NCBI GenBank assembly: GCA_964469525.1
Contig: CAYXYU010000007.1
Location: 1-64,000, forward strand
Length of the DNA: 64,000 nucleotides
Source: JABDCD01 sp964469525
Lineage (GTDB): Bacteria > Pseudomonadota > Alphaproteobacteria > Rickettsiales > SXRF01
Reading direction: 5' to 3'
In this document: positions 37,520-46,144 of the stretch, piece after piece
Position numbering within the stretch: the first letter of the stretch is position 1
Layout of the letters: each line of letters begins with the position of its first letter
The notes under the pieces: model-generated
The model's input: only the letters and a program-made list of their open reading frames with translations
What the model was told of the DNA's origin: nothing
Database searches by the model: none
Made by a program: the position numbers and the translations under genes

Positions 37520-39193
37520 ATGGCATTACCCAAGTTAGTAAAAGGATTGAAGCGGCGCTCCAAAGCCGGCGGAGATGCAAAACACTCCGGCCTTCCCTTC
37601 AGCCCCGTGCGCGGCAGCCGTTTCGTGCTGTTCCTTGGCGACGAGGGGGCAATCCTCGTCTATCTGACCGGCAATAAGGTCAATAAGCGGCAGTTCGTTC
37701 CCGATAGCGGTGAGCAGAATCTGAACGAGTTGCGCGCGACCCTTGCTGAAGACCCCAAGGCCCCGGTCGAGATGATCATCGACACCATGGATCAGACCTA
37801 TATTCAGCAGACCCTTCCGCCGGTCAGCGCTTTGAGCGTGGGGAGGCTCATCCGGCGGCGCCTGGATCGCGACTTCGGCGCCAACGACATTAAGGGAGCC
37901 GTTGTGCTCGGCCGCGAGATGACTGGCCGCAAGGACTGGAACTTCATCATGGTGGGCATTGAATACAGCACGCAGCTATCCCTCTGGTTCGATTTTCTGG
38001 AGACGCTGCCTAACCGCTTCGACGGTATCTATCTGGTATCGGTGGAGGCGGAACTGATCATTAAAAGCCTGGACAAGGCGATGGGAGTGCCTGCAGAGGG
38101 TACCGGATCGGAATGGAAATTCCTGGTCAGCCATAACAAAGTCGGCGGCTTCCGCCAGGTCATTCTGCGCAACGGCAAGATTATTTTTACCCGTATGGCG
38201 CAGCCGATTGGCGAATCGACTCCGGAAGTCATTGCGGGCAACATCGAGCAGGAAATCCTTGGTACCATTGAATATATGCGCCGCCTGTCCTATACGCCGC
38301 AGGCGGGCCTGGATGTGTATATCATCGCTTCCAGTGCTGTGAAACCCCTGATCGATGCCTCCAAATTCAATGCCAGTAACACGCAGGTGCTGAGTCCCTA
38401 CGAGGTAGCCGGGCATCTGGGGATCGAGGGGGCAACCCAACCGACTGACCAGTTTGGCGATGTCATTCTCGCCGCTGCCATCGGCGCCAGCCGGAAGCAC
38501 GTGCTCAAGCTGTCGACGCAGGGATCAAAGCAGTTCGATACGCTGTATCAGGCGCTGATATATCAGCGGATGGCTGCCGCTGCAGCCGGCATAATGCTTT
38601 TTCTATACACCGGCGGCATCCTCGTCGACATCTATAACAGCCATTCGGAATCATCCGATCTCGAGCAGAAGAAAACCGTTCAGCAGCAAAGCATCACCAA
38701 GCTTGAAACGGAAATCAAGGAGGCCAACCTTGATCTTGAAAAGGCCAACGATTTAATCAACCTGTACACCGTGTTGATCGAGCAGCGTATTTCCCCGATG
38801 CCGTTTATCGCCAAGCTGCAGCAAACCATCCATCCCCCGATCGTGGTCAAGGAAATCACATGGGCAATCGATCGCGGAAGCGATACGGTCGGCAAGGGAA
38901 AGCCGTTGCCGAAAATGACTACAGTTCTGACCATGGAGTTTCCTGGTGTAACCACGCTTGAGGGATTCCGCATGGTCTCGAAAAAGCTTCTGGAGGAGCT
39001 GAACGTCGCGTTCCAGGGCTATACAATCTCGTTTACCAAGCTGCCATCCGTATTCTCCGAAAGTTCAGCGATGAACATTACTTTTGACGAACGGGAAAAA
39101 ACCAACCAGCCGCTGGATGTCGAACTCACCATTCAAGGAGAGGTAATGCTGGCAACCGTGAATCCGCCACCGGCGGCGGGGGCATCCGAATGA
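37520..39193 (+). CDS. PilM-PilN-like fusion protein
   Basis: A 557-residue protein. Residues 20-345 resemble the actin-like PilM/GspL cytoplasmic domain (FLGDEGAILVYLTGNKV, then FGDVILAAAIGA as a last conserved part). A single membrane helix (AAAAAGIMLFLYTGGILVDI, about 350-370) is followed by a coiled coil (EQKKTVQQQSITKLETEIKE) and a PilN-like periplasmic ferredoxin fold. PilM and PilN are separate genes in Pseudomonas; here they appear fused, as in GspL of type II secretion. It forms the alignment subcomplex with the next protein. Overlaps it by four bases (ATGA). Confidence 0.75.
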   Translation: MALPKLVKGLKRRSKAGGDAKHSGLPFSPVRGSRFVLFLGDEGAILVYLTGNKVNKRQFVPDSGEQNLNELRATLAEDPKAPVEMIIDTMDQTYIQQTLPPVSALSVGRLIRRRLDRDFGANDIKGAVVLGREMTGRKDWNFIMVGIEYSTQLSLWFDFLETLPNRFDGIYLVSVEAELIIKSLDKAMGVPAEGTGSEWKFLVSHNKVGGFRQVILRNGKIIFTRMAQPIGESTPEVIAGNIEQEILGTIEYMRRLSYTPQAGLDVYIIASSAVKPLIDASKFNASNTQVLSPYEVAGHLGIEGATQPTDQFGDVILAAAIGASRKHVLKLSTQGSKQFDTLYQALIYQRMAAAAAGIMLFLYTGGILVDIYNSHSESSDLEQKKTVQQQSITKLETEIKEANLDLEKANDLINLYTVLIEQRISPMPFIAKLQQTIHPPIVVKEITWAIDRGSDTVGKGKPLPKMTTVLTMEFPGVTTLEGFRMVSKKLLEELNVAFQGYTISFTKLPSVFSESSAMNITFDEREKTNQPLDVELTIQGEVMLATVNPPPAAGASE

Positions 39194-39855
39194 AAAAAGA
39201 GGATATCAAAAAGCAAATAATGGTTGAGACCGGCATTATCGCGGCTGGGCTGGTGCTGCTGGGTGCCATTATTTATTTTCTAAGCTCGTTCGGAGAAGAT
39301 TATGCGCAGGAGATGCGTTCACTGCAGGCGGAAGTCAACAAAGTCAGTAACGCTGCCAGTTCGTTACAGAACAAGTATGCCATAATCGCGCAGAGTCGCC
39401 CGCTATACGAGGAGGCGATGACCCGCAAACAGCGGCAAACCCTTTCGGTGAGCCGCGAGTTCGTCAGGCAGAAGTTCAATCAGTTCAACAAGCAGTACCA
39501 CCTGAGCGATTTGAAGCTGGTCATGGGTGGCATTGAGACTCTGCCTGACCCGCAGCTGAAGACGAGCAGCATCGTAATGATATCGAGCGCCGTCAATACC
39601 AGTGCCAATGCATTGTCGGATACGCATGTTTTCCAGGTGCTCAACGCCCTGCAGCAGGAACTTTCGGGCAGCGTCAAGATGACCAAGTTTAGTCTGACGC
39701 GGAAAGAAGGAATATCGGATGATCTGCTGCGCTCCATTACGCAGTCCGGACCGGTCGGTCTCGTGAAGGCGCAGATGGAATTCAGCTGGTACGGCCTGCA
39801 ATTTAACGAAACCCCTAGCGATGGCTCTGCCAATGCGTCCAAATCGGTTCCCTGA
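39190..39855 (+). CDS. PilO-like pilus alignment protein
   Basis: A 221-residue bitopic protein: short cytoplasmic N-terminus (MKKEDIKKQIMVETG), one membrane helix (about 13-33), a coiled coil (EMRSLQAEVNKVSNAASSLQ) and a small periplasmic domain. Position after the PilM-PilN-like gene and topology match PilO/GspM. Sequence similarity to PilO is weak by eye, so the call rests mainly on topology and order. Confidence 0.6.
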   Translation: MKKEDIKKQIMVETGIIAAGLVLLGAIIYFLSSFGEDYAQEMRSLQAEVNKVSNAASSLQNKYAIIAQSRPLYEEAMTRKQRQTLSVSREFVRQKFNQFNKQYHLSDLKLVMGGIETLPDPQLKTSSIVMISSAVNTSANALSDTHVFQVLNALQQELSGSVKMTKFSLTRKEGISDDLLRSITQSGPVGLVKAQMEFSWYGLQFNETPSDGSANASKSVP

Positions 39856-40591
39856 CAGCGCCGGACGCATCCGGTGCCGATGTTATATTCTGCAGGCCTG
39901 CGCAGCAGCGGTCATGGCGGCGGGACTGATATTCCCGTCCGCGGCGCAGGCACCGCCACGCCCACCGCAGGTGGCGGTGCCGGGCAGCCTATTTTTCACA
40001 CCGGACCAGATCAAGGCATTGAATGAAGCCATAACTGCCTATGAAAGCCGCCTGTCAGAAGAAAAGACGCGGGATGCTCCAGCGGAAGATTTCCTCGAAC
40101 AGTTGGCGGAAAGCAAGCCGGATAAGCCGATCGAGCAGTTTTTTACCTACCCGCAGTTCTACCTGGAATCGCTGATCTATCATACCCATAACGACTGGGC
40201 GGTGCAGATCAACGGGCAGCGCTTTACCCGGCAAAGCGCGGTTGGCGCATCCTTCAGGATTATTATGGTCGACAAAGAGCGGGTTGTGCTGGTATGGAAA
40301 CCTGAGAACATGCGCAGGGTGCGGGAAACGATGGAGAAATATCCCGGGAAATTATTTCCCGTGCACATGCAAACCGGCGAGGTATATATCACCCTGCGCC
40401 ACAACCAGACTTTTTCCTCCTTCATCATGGATGTGCTGGAGGGTAAGGTAAAGCCGGTGGTGGTCAGCAATACCTCATCGGCGGCCCAGCCACCAAAAAA
40501 GGACGCCAAGCCACCCGTTGCCGATCCCCCAACAGAAGAGACTCCTTCTCCGTCCGTTGAGCCGGAGCCTGCCCAAGAGGAAGCATTATGA
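39821..40591 (+). CDS. Periplasmic pilus-locus protein, possibly PilP-like
   Basis: A 256-residue exported protein. The N-terminus has a hydrophobic core ending in a likely signal-peptidase site (VMAAGLIFPSAAQA, about residue 43). Residues 95-215 form a compact domain (SLIYHTHNDWAVQINGQRFT, then VVLVWKPEN and GEVYITLRHNQTFSSF), and the tail is Pro/Glu-rich. Similar SxxYxxxxDWxVxxNG patterns occur in secretion-system proteins that bind secretins or GspC-like partners. It overlaps the PilO-like gene by 35 bp; an ATG at 39833 is an alternative start. No lipoprotein cysteine is visible, unlike classical PilP. Confidence 0.55.
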   Translation: MALPMRPNRFPDSAGRIRCRCYILQACAAAVMAAGLIFPSAAQAPPRPPQVAVPGSLFFTPDQIKALNEAITAYESRLSEEKTRDAPAEDFLEQLAESKPDKPIEQFFTYPQFYLESLIYHTHNDWAVQINGQRFTRQSAVGASFRIIMVDKERVVLVWKPENMRRVRETMEKYPGKLFPVHMQTGEVYITLRHNQTFSSFIMDVLEGKVKPVVVSNTSSAAQPPKKDAKPPVADPPTEETPSPSVEPEPAQEEAL

Positions 40592-41310
40592 CCATCTCTC
40601 CGCTAGCCGTGCACAAAGTGCATAAAAGCTACGAAGCGCACCACGTGCTGTACGACATCGATTTTTCCCTGGCAGCAGGGGAAATTTTCGGTCTGATCGG
40701 GCTCAATGGCGCCGGCAAGACGACACTGATTAAAATTATTCTTGATCTGGTGAAAGCGGATCAGGGGCATGCTGAGCTGTTCGCAACGCCGGCCACTGAT
40801 CTCCGGGCGCGCCGCGGCCTTTCCTACCTCCCGGAGAAATTCCAGCCGTCGCGCTATCTCAAGGGCTATGAATATCTCGATTTGGCCCTGTCCTACTATG
40901 GCAAGAGACTCCATAAGGAGGAGGCAAGGAACGGGGCGGAGTGTCTGGATCTGAACCCAAACGCCCTGGCGCAGCGTGTCGGTTCCTACTCCAAAGGCAT
41001 GGGGCAGAAGCTGGGGCTGCTCGGCGCCTTTCTGGTCGATGTGCCGCTGCTGGTGCTGGACGAGCCGATGAGCGGCCTCGACCCGCGCGCGCGCATCAAG
41101 CTCAAGGATATGCTGTTGGCGGCGAAGGCGCAGGGCAAGACGGTGTTCTTCAGTTCACACATCCTGTCGGACATCGATGAAATCTGCGACCGCATCGGGG
41201 TTATTCACGACGGACGTCTGTTTTTTATTGGCACGCCGGCGGAGTTCAAGCGCCGGTACGGCGAGGCTTCGCTTGAAAAAACCTTCCTTCACTCGATTAG
41301 CGCGGCCTAG
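40588..41310 (+). CDS. ABC transporter ATPase in the pilus locus
   Basis: A 240-residue ABC-2/CcmA-type ATPase: Walker A GLNGAGKTTLIK (about residue 38), signature SYSKGMGQKLGLLGAFL (a slightly divergent LSGGQ loop), Walker B PLLVLDEPMSGLDP and the switch His in FFSSHILSDIDE. No permease gene lies beside it. It starts within the stop of the preceding pilus gene (ATGA), so it belongs to the pilus operon. Myxococcus PilH, part of the PilGHI transporter needed for pili, is a possible analogue; this is inference. Confidence 0.85.
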   Translation: MTISPLAVHKVHKSYEAHHVLYDIDFSLAAGEIFGLIGLNGAGKTTLIKIILDLVKADQGHAELFATPATDLRARRGLSYLPEKFQPSRYLKGYEYLDLALSYYGKRLHKEEARNGAECLDLNPNALAQRVGSYSKGMGQKLGLLGAFLVDVPLLVLDEPMSGLDPRARIKLKDMLLAAKAQGKTVFFSSHILSDIDEICDRIGVIHDGRLFFIGTPAEFKRRYGEASLEKTFLHSISAA

Positions 41311-42434
41311 AACTGGTCGTCGGTCAGGCTCATCTCGCCCGAGCGATAGCTGCTACCCTGCTTCATCATGTCGTGCTGCTTGATGGACAGGCGCAGGTTG
41401 GCGGGGTTATCCGACTCGGCCAGCGCTACTTCCTCCGTAATGATGCCTCTACTGTACAGTGCGAGCAGCGCATGATCGAAAGTCTGCATGCCGACATCGT
41501 GGCCCTTTTCGATATATTCTCGGATTTCCTTGATGCGTCCTTCGTGGATGAGGTTCTTGATCAGGCCCTGGTTCAGCATGATCTCGATGACGATGGAGCG
41601 CGAGGCTTCCTTGTTACGCACGAGTCGCTGCGAAAGCACTGCCTTGAGATTGAAAGACAGGTTCAAAAGGATCTGCGCGTGTTTTTCCTCGGGGAAGAAA
41701 TTGATGACGCGCTCGATGGCCTGGTTGGTATTATTGGCGTGCAGGGTGGCAACGCAAAGATGGCCGGTTTCGGAGAAAACGATAGCGTGTTCCATGGTTT
41801 CGCGATCGCGTATTTCACCGATGACAATGACATCTGGCGTCTGGCGCAGTGCATTTTTAAGGCCGATGCCGAACGAATAAGTGTCGATACCCACATCACG
41901 CTGCGTGATGATGCAGCCCTTGTGCTCATGGATGAACTCAACGGGATCCTCAATAGTGATGATGTGGCCGGAGCCGTGCCGGTTGCGGTGTTCGATCATC
42001 GAGGCCAGCGAGGTCGATTTTCCTGAGCCGGTCTGCCCGACGAGCAGGATGAGCCCGCGGCGCTCCATGATAAGATCGGCGTATACCTTGGGCAGTTCCA
42101 GTTCTTCCAGCGTCGGAATGTCGGTATGGATGCGGCGCAGGACGGCGCCGGTCTGCTGCTGCTGCCTGAATAGATTAACGCGGAAGCGCGCCTTACCCTG
42201 CCAGCTGATGGCGGTGTTGTATTCCAGGGTAGACTCGAATTCGCTTAAGATGTCGGGGCTGATCAGCTGGCGTAGAAGATTCATAATAAGCTCTTCATTG
42301 AGCCTGACGTCACCATGCGGCGCAATACCAGCACTATAACGCAGCGAAGGAGGCGCATTTGCCGTCAGGTATAGGTCGCTGGCGTCGGTAGCGATAAAGG
42401 TGTCCATCAGTTTTTCGGCGTCGATGGCGTTCAT
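41307..42434 (-). CDS. pilU: PilU-type pilus retraction ATPase
   Basis: Retraction-motor paralogue of 375 residues: Walker A LVGQTGSGKSTSLASMI, Asp box IITIEDPVEFIHEHKG, IVIGEIRDRETMEHA and TLHANNTNQAIERVINFFP, all in PilT-family form. The longer C-terminal tail (after RGIITEEVALAESDNPANLR) distinguishes it from the next gene and fits PilU, the accessory retraction ATPase. Its stop shares the palindrome CTAG with the stop of the convergent ABC ATPase gene. It starts four bases after the stop of pilT. Confidence 0.85.
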   Translation of the reverse strand: MNAIDAEKLMDTFIATDASDLYLTANAPPSLRYSAGIAPHGDVRLNEELIMNLLRQLISPDILSEFESTLEYNTAISWQGKARFRVNLFRQQQQTGAVLRRIHTDIPTLEELELPKVYADLIMERRGLILLVGQTGSGKSTSLASMIEHRNRHGSGHIITIEDPVEFIHEHKGCIITQRDVGIDTYSFGIGLKNALRQTPDVIVIGEIRDRETMEHAIVFSETGHLCVATLHANNTNQAIERVINFFPEEKHAQILLNLSFNLKAVLSQRLVRNKEASRSIVIEIMLNQGLIKNLIHEGRIKEIREYIEKGHDVGMQTFDHALLALYSRGIITEEVALAESDNPANLRLSIKQHDMMKQGSSYRSGEMSLTDDQF

Positions 42435-42437
42435 GGC

Positions 42438-43523
42438 TTACCGGCTTCCGATGGCGCCCGGGCCCTTGATCGATTCCACTTCGCCTCCCTCGGTACTGGT
42501 GCTGGTGGACAGCGCGCCATGGGCGACCTGTTCGGTGATGGTGCCCTGGTTGAGCAGGGCGTGGACGCTGTCCTTCAGGGCCATCATTCCGATCTTGGTG
42601 CTGGTCTGAATGACCGAGTACATTTGCGGGATCTTGCCTTCGCGGATCAGATTGCGGATGGCGGCGGTGCCAAGCATGATTTCATGCGCGGCAACACGTC
42701 CTCCATCCTTTCGCTTGAGCAGGCTCTGGGTAACGACCGCCTCGATCGACACCGACAGCATGGCACGCACCATTTCCTTATCGTCGGCGGGAAAGACGTC
42801 GATGATACGGTCGACGGTCTTAGGCGCGGAGTTGGTGTGCAGGGTGCCGAGCACCAGGTGTCCCGTTTCGGCGGCAGTCAGCGCCATCTGTATGGTTTCA
42901 ATATCACGCAACTCGCCGACCAGAATGACATCGGGGTCTTCGCGCAGCGCGCTTTTTAAGGCGCGGGCGAAGGACTTGGTGTCGCGTCCGACTTCGCGTT
43001 GATTGATCAGCGATCGCTTTGAAACATGGATGAACTCGACGGGATCTTCAATGGTGATGATATGCTTGGTGAAATGCGTGTTGATCTGATCGATCATGGC
43101 GGCCAGTGTGGTTGATTTGCCGGAGCCGGTGGGGCCGGTCACCAGCACCAGACCCTTATGCAGCTTGCACAGCCGCTTGAGGATAGGAGGGGCACCGATA
43201 TCCTCGAGCGATAGGATGCGGGTGGGGATGTTTCGCAGCACCGCGGCGGGGCCATTCATGGTATTGAAGGCATTGACACGGAAACGCATGTCATTGCCGA
43301 ACGAGATGGCGAAATCAAGCTCGAACTCGCGCTCGTAATCGGAGCGCTGCTGTTCGGTCATGATCGAGTAAAGCATCTGCTTGACGTCGTCCGACGTTAG
43401 CGGATCCGATTTATACGGAACCATTTCGCCGTTGACGCGCAAAATCGGCGGGTTGGAGGTCGACAGATGCAAATCCGACGCCTTGTTTTTCTGCGTGTAT
43501 ACCAGAAGGTCGGTAATTTCCAT
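42438..43523 (-). CDS. pilT: PilT pilus retraction ATPase
   Basis: Hexameric motor for twitching retraction. The 361 residues have Walker A VTGPTGSGKSTTLAAMI, Asp box IITIEDPVEFIHVSKR, AIRNLIREGKIPQMYSVIQT and the C-terminal AALTAAETGHLVLGTLHTN-type box earlier in the core. Together with pilU it forms a minus-strand pair opposite the extension genes. The upstream TPR-protein gene ends 24 bp away in the same direction, so pilT may share its transcript. Confidence 0.92.
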   Translation of the reverse strand: MEITDLLVYTQKNKASDLHLSTSNPPILRVNGEMVPYKSDPLTSDDVKQMLYSIMTEQQRSDYEREFELDFAISFGNDMRFRVNAFNTMNGPAAVLRNIPTRILSLEDIGAPPILKRLCKLHKGLVLVTGPTGSGKSTTLAAMIDQINTHFTKHIITIEDPVEFIHVSKRSLINQREVGRDTKSFARALKSALREDPDVILVGELRDIETIQMALTAAETGHLVLGTLHTNSAPKTVDRIIDVFPADDKEMVRAMLSVSIEAVVTQSLLKRKDGGRVAAHEIMLGTAAIRNLIREGKIPQMYSVIQTSTKIGMMALKDSVHALLNQGTITEQVAHGALSTSTSTEGGEVESIKGPGAIGSR

Positions 43524-43547
43524 CCGACGGGCCTCAAATAAACAGGG

Positions 43548-45674
43548 TTACAGGGCAGGTTTTCCCCTCTGTTTATTAGAGCTAATAAAAGTTAATCTTT
43601 GCTGAATTTTCTGAATATTGCCGGGAATAGTCTCGCCGCGATAATAGGCTTCGAGCACCTGCCGGTACAGGCGGCCTGCCTCATCGTAATTCTTCTGCTT
43701 ATCCATCATGATAGCCAGGTTATAGCGGTAGGTGATGTTTTCGGGCGCCAGTTCGATGGCCCGCAGCATTTTGGCGGTAGCGCGATCCGTATCGCCTAAT
43801 TTGTTATAAATAACAGCAAGCTGGGCAGGTATGGGGCTGAACATGGGATTGCGCGCTTCGAGCTTCAGCAGCTGTTCGATGGCGGCTTCCGGAGCCTCGT
43901 CGGCGAGCAGCACCAGGAAATTATTGAGTCCGTCGCGGTGATCGGGGGCAACGGATAGTAACTTCGAGTAATAAGGGCGCGCCCGCTCAATTTGCCCCAC
44001 CCGGTGATAAAGCGTGGCCAGTCCGAACAGCGCGTGGGTATTTTTCGAGTCATTATCCAGGATCATCTTGTAAATTTCGATGGCATGCTCGCTATGCCCG
44101 GCGGCGGCGGCCTCGTACGCCCGCTGCAGCTCGTAGTTGGCATCGAGCGCCGGCCGAGTCACCTGGATATCGATACCGAGCCCCTCATGACGGATGCTGG
44201 CGGCATTCTGACCGTCCTTGGTGAAGATATTGGGTACTTCCTTGACACGCGCGATGTCTACCGGCGTATCGGTTTTTTTATGTTTATCCGCATCGATATT
44301 GCCGGGAATCTTTTTGAGAATATCCTCCGTTTCGGGAGAAAGCTGCGGCTTGGGTTCGGTTGTTGCCGGATTGACAGCGTTAAGGGCTTCGGAGGCAGAC
44401 GGCGCGGGGGGAGGTATGGTAGCAGGCGGACTTGCAGCTGGCGGCAGCGGCGTCCACTCCTCATTCGGTGGCGCTGGCTGCGCCGGTGCGGACATATCCG
44501 CTGTCAGGGTGGTCGGCGGCGGTTCCACCAGCGGGGTCGGAACCACTGGATCTGTTTGGGCCGGAATGCCGTGCGCGGTTTCGCTGACGGGGGCGGGAGG
44601 CGGGACTGCCTCAGGTGGCGGCGGGAGCACAACAGGTGCCGTGGTATCAGAAGGCGACCATCTGCGGATGGCTTCCGGTGGCGGGAAGCCGGCGAGATCG
44701 GGGATGGGCGGCTCCACTTCCGCAACGGGTGGCAGCGCAGGCACCGGTATCGGTTCTGCAGGCGGTGCGGCGGCCGCGACTGGCGGAGGTGCCACAGGTA
44801 CCGCTTCGACGACAGGCGGTTCGGTGGCCGGTGGCATTGCTGCAACCGGCCTGGCAGCAGCAGGTTGAGATTTTTCCAGCGGCGATTCATCCAGCAGCGA
44901 CCATTTCTTATCAATATCCTGCGGCTGATATCCGGCCTGCGGTTCTTCCGCGGGTGTCCAGCGCCGGATGGCATCGGGTGGCGGCAACCCGCTTGTCGCG
45001 GCGGCCGGCGGTGATTCCATACCCAGGGAAGCAGGTGGGGGTAGGGCAGTGCTGGGAGCAGGGGCATCAACATGATCGTGGCGGCTGTCGGCGCTGTCCT
45101 GCTTGCGCTTGCGGAGTTGCGGTACGTCATGTGACTCGAAGACCGGAGGCAGCGCTATCAATGCGGAGGAAGCTGGAGTATCGCTGCCCTGCGCCGGGGC
45201 GAGTTCGGCGAGCGCAGCCGGGGGCGGAACGGCGGGCGTTACCTCCGGCGGCTGCTTCAGCGAATAGACTTTCTTGCGCTTGATCGTCAGCGGTGGCGAC
45301 TCGTACAGGACCGTGGTGGTATTTAACACCGGATCTTCCGGTTTTTTCTCCTCTTCCTCTGCGGGCAGGTAATAACGGTATTCGGGTGCAGGGAGGGGAT
45401 CGGTGGCAGCGACGAGCGGCGGCGGCAGAGCATAGGAGCCGCTGGCATACGCATCGGGCAGCATCAGGTCGGGTTCCCCGGCAGGTGCTTCCTCCGGCGA
45501 GGCGGTCTTTATTGCGCCCGGCGCTCCTATCTGGGCATACAGCCGCGCATAAGGATCATCAGCGTCATCTGGCTGGGCCAGCGCGACGGGGCTTGTAAGG
45601 GGGAAGGCAACCAGCGCGCATACGATGCGCAGCCAGAAAGCCACTGCTGTTTTCGGCGTCAATACCATCCGCAC
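43548..45674 (-). CDS. Exported proline-rich TPR protein
   Basis: A protein of up to 708 residues with a signal peptide (LRIVCALVAFPLTSPVALAQ, about 16-35). Residues 36-470 are a low-complexity Pro/Ala/Val-rich region in which the motif GLPPPDAIRRWTP recurs as GFPPPEAIRRWSP. Residues 510-700 hold TPR-like repeats (ALFGLATLYHRVGQIERARP, AQLAVIYNKLGDTDRATAK, YNLAIMMDKQKNYDEAGRLY). Probably a periplasmic scaffold for the pilus machine, comparable in plan to FimV/TPR pilus proteins, but this is inference. GTG at 45674 or ATG at 45668; a TATAAT lies so close that the mRNA may be leaderless. Confidence 0.75.
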   Translation of the reverse strand: MRMVLTPKTAVAFWLRIVCALVAFPLTSPVALAQPDDADDPYARLYAQIGAPGAIKTASPEEAPAGEPDLMLPDAYASGSYALPPPLVAATDPLPAPEYRYYLPAEEEEKKPEDPVLNTTTVLYESPPLTIKRKKVYSLKQPPEVTPAVPPPAALAELAPAQGSDTPASSALIALPPVFESHDVPQLRKRKQDSADSRHDHVDAPAPSTALPPPASLGMESPPAAATSGLPPPDAIRRWTPAEEPQAGYQPQDIDKKWSLLDESPLEKSQPAAARPVAAMPPATEPPVVEAVPVAPPPVAAAAPPAEPIPVPALPPVAEVEPPIPDLAGFPPPEAIRRWSPSDTTAPVVLPPPPEAVPPPAPVSETAHGIPAQTDPVVPTPLVEPPPTTLTADMSAPAQPAPPNEEWTPLPPAASPPATIPPPAPSASEALNAVNPATTEPKPQLSPETEDILKKIPGNIDADKHKKTDTPVDIARVKEVPNIFTKDGQNAASIRHEGLGIDIQVTRPALDANYELQRAYEAAAAGHSEHAIEIYKMILDNDSKNTHALFGLATLYHRVGQIERARPYYSKLLSVAPDHRDGLNNFLVLLADEAPEAAIEQLLKLEARNPMFSPIPAQLAVIYNKLGDTDRATAKMLRAIELAPENITYRYNLAIMMDKQKNYDEAGRLYRQVLEAYYRGETIPGNIQKIQQRLTFISSNKQRGKPAL

Positions 45675-45676
45675 CC

Positions 45677-45682
45677 ATTATA
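45677..45682 (-). promoter_or_regulatory. Extended -10 promoter touching the TPR gene start
   Basis: On the minus strand TGGTATAAT (TATAAT at 45677-45682) lies three to nine bases upstream of the GTG/ATG starts, which predicts a leaderless transcript beginning at or near the ATG at 45668. Confidence 0.5.
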
Positions 45683-45821
45683 CCAGAACATGATATGGTG
45701 ACCCAGCTTCTGTATCTACACTATAACTAGTCAGAACAAAACAGGTAAACATACGATAGCTGATGATTTTTGCGCGGCATGCAATTTGCATTACATCCGA
45801 CATATTATGTTACGGAGAGAT

Positions 45822-46121
45822 ATGCGCTGTACTCACCTCATCGTCCTGGGCGTATGGCTGCCGGGTATGGCGCTGGCTCAGCCCCCTGTGCTGCCGCCGG
45901 TCAGCGCGCCCTATCATGGCGCTTCCCCCCCGATGATGGCATTGCCTCAGCCCCATCAGGCCAAGTTTTTTTCCCTTCGCCCGCAGGCACGTTCGCTCCC
46001 GGCCGGAAATGCTCCGGCGGAAACGGCGCCTCCCATTCCTGATGCCGCCCCGACACTCCCTTCGGATATGACTGATGAGCAGGCGCGGCAGATACTCTCC
46101 ATTTTCGCTGTCCAGGATTAG
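45822..46121 (+). CDS. Small secreted proline-rich protein
   Basis: Ninety-nine residues: signal peptide (MRCTHLIVLGVWLPGMALAQ), a Pro-rich middle (VLPPVSAPYHGASPPMM) and a short C-terminal helix (DMTDEQARQILSIFAVQD). GGAGAG lies just before the chosen ATG; in-frame ATGs at 45786 and 45807 would spoil the signal peptide. It stands between the divergent TPR gene and pyrD. Unrecognised; perhaps an envelope accessory of the pilus locus. Confidence 0.6.
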   Translation: MRCTHLIVLGVWLPGMALAQPPVLPPVSAPYHGASPPMMALPQPHQAKFFSLRPQARSLPAGNAPAETAPPIPDAAPTLPSDMTDEQARQILSIFAVQD

Positions 46122-46144
46122 GCCGCTATGTTACCAACGGCTTC

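Noticed and set aside
43992..45014. A 340-codon Arg/Gly-rich frame opposite the TPR protein gene
   Set aside because: It is antisense to the Pro/Ala-rich coding sequence; low-complexity content mirrors that strand.
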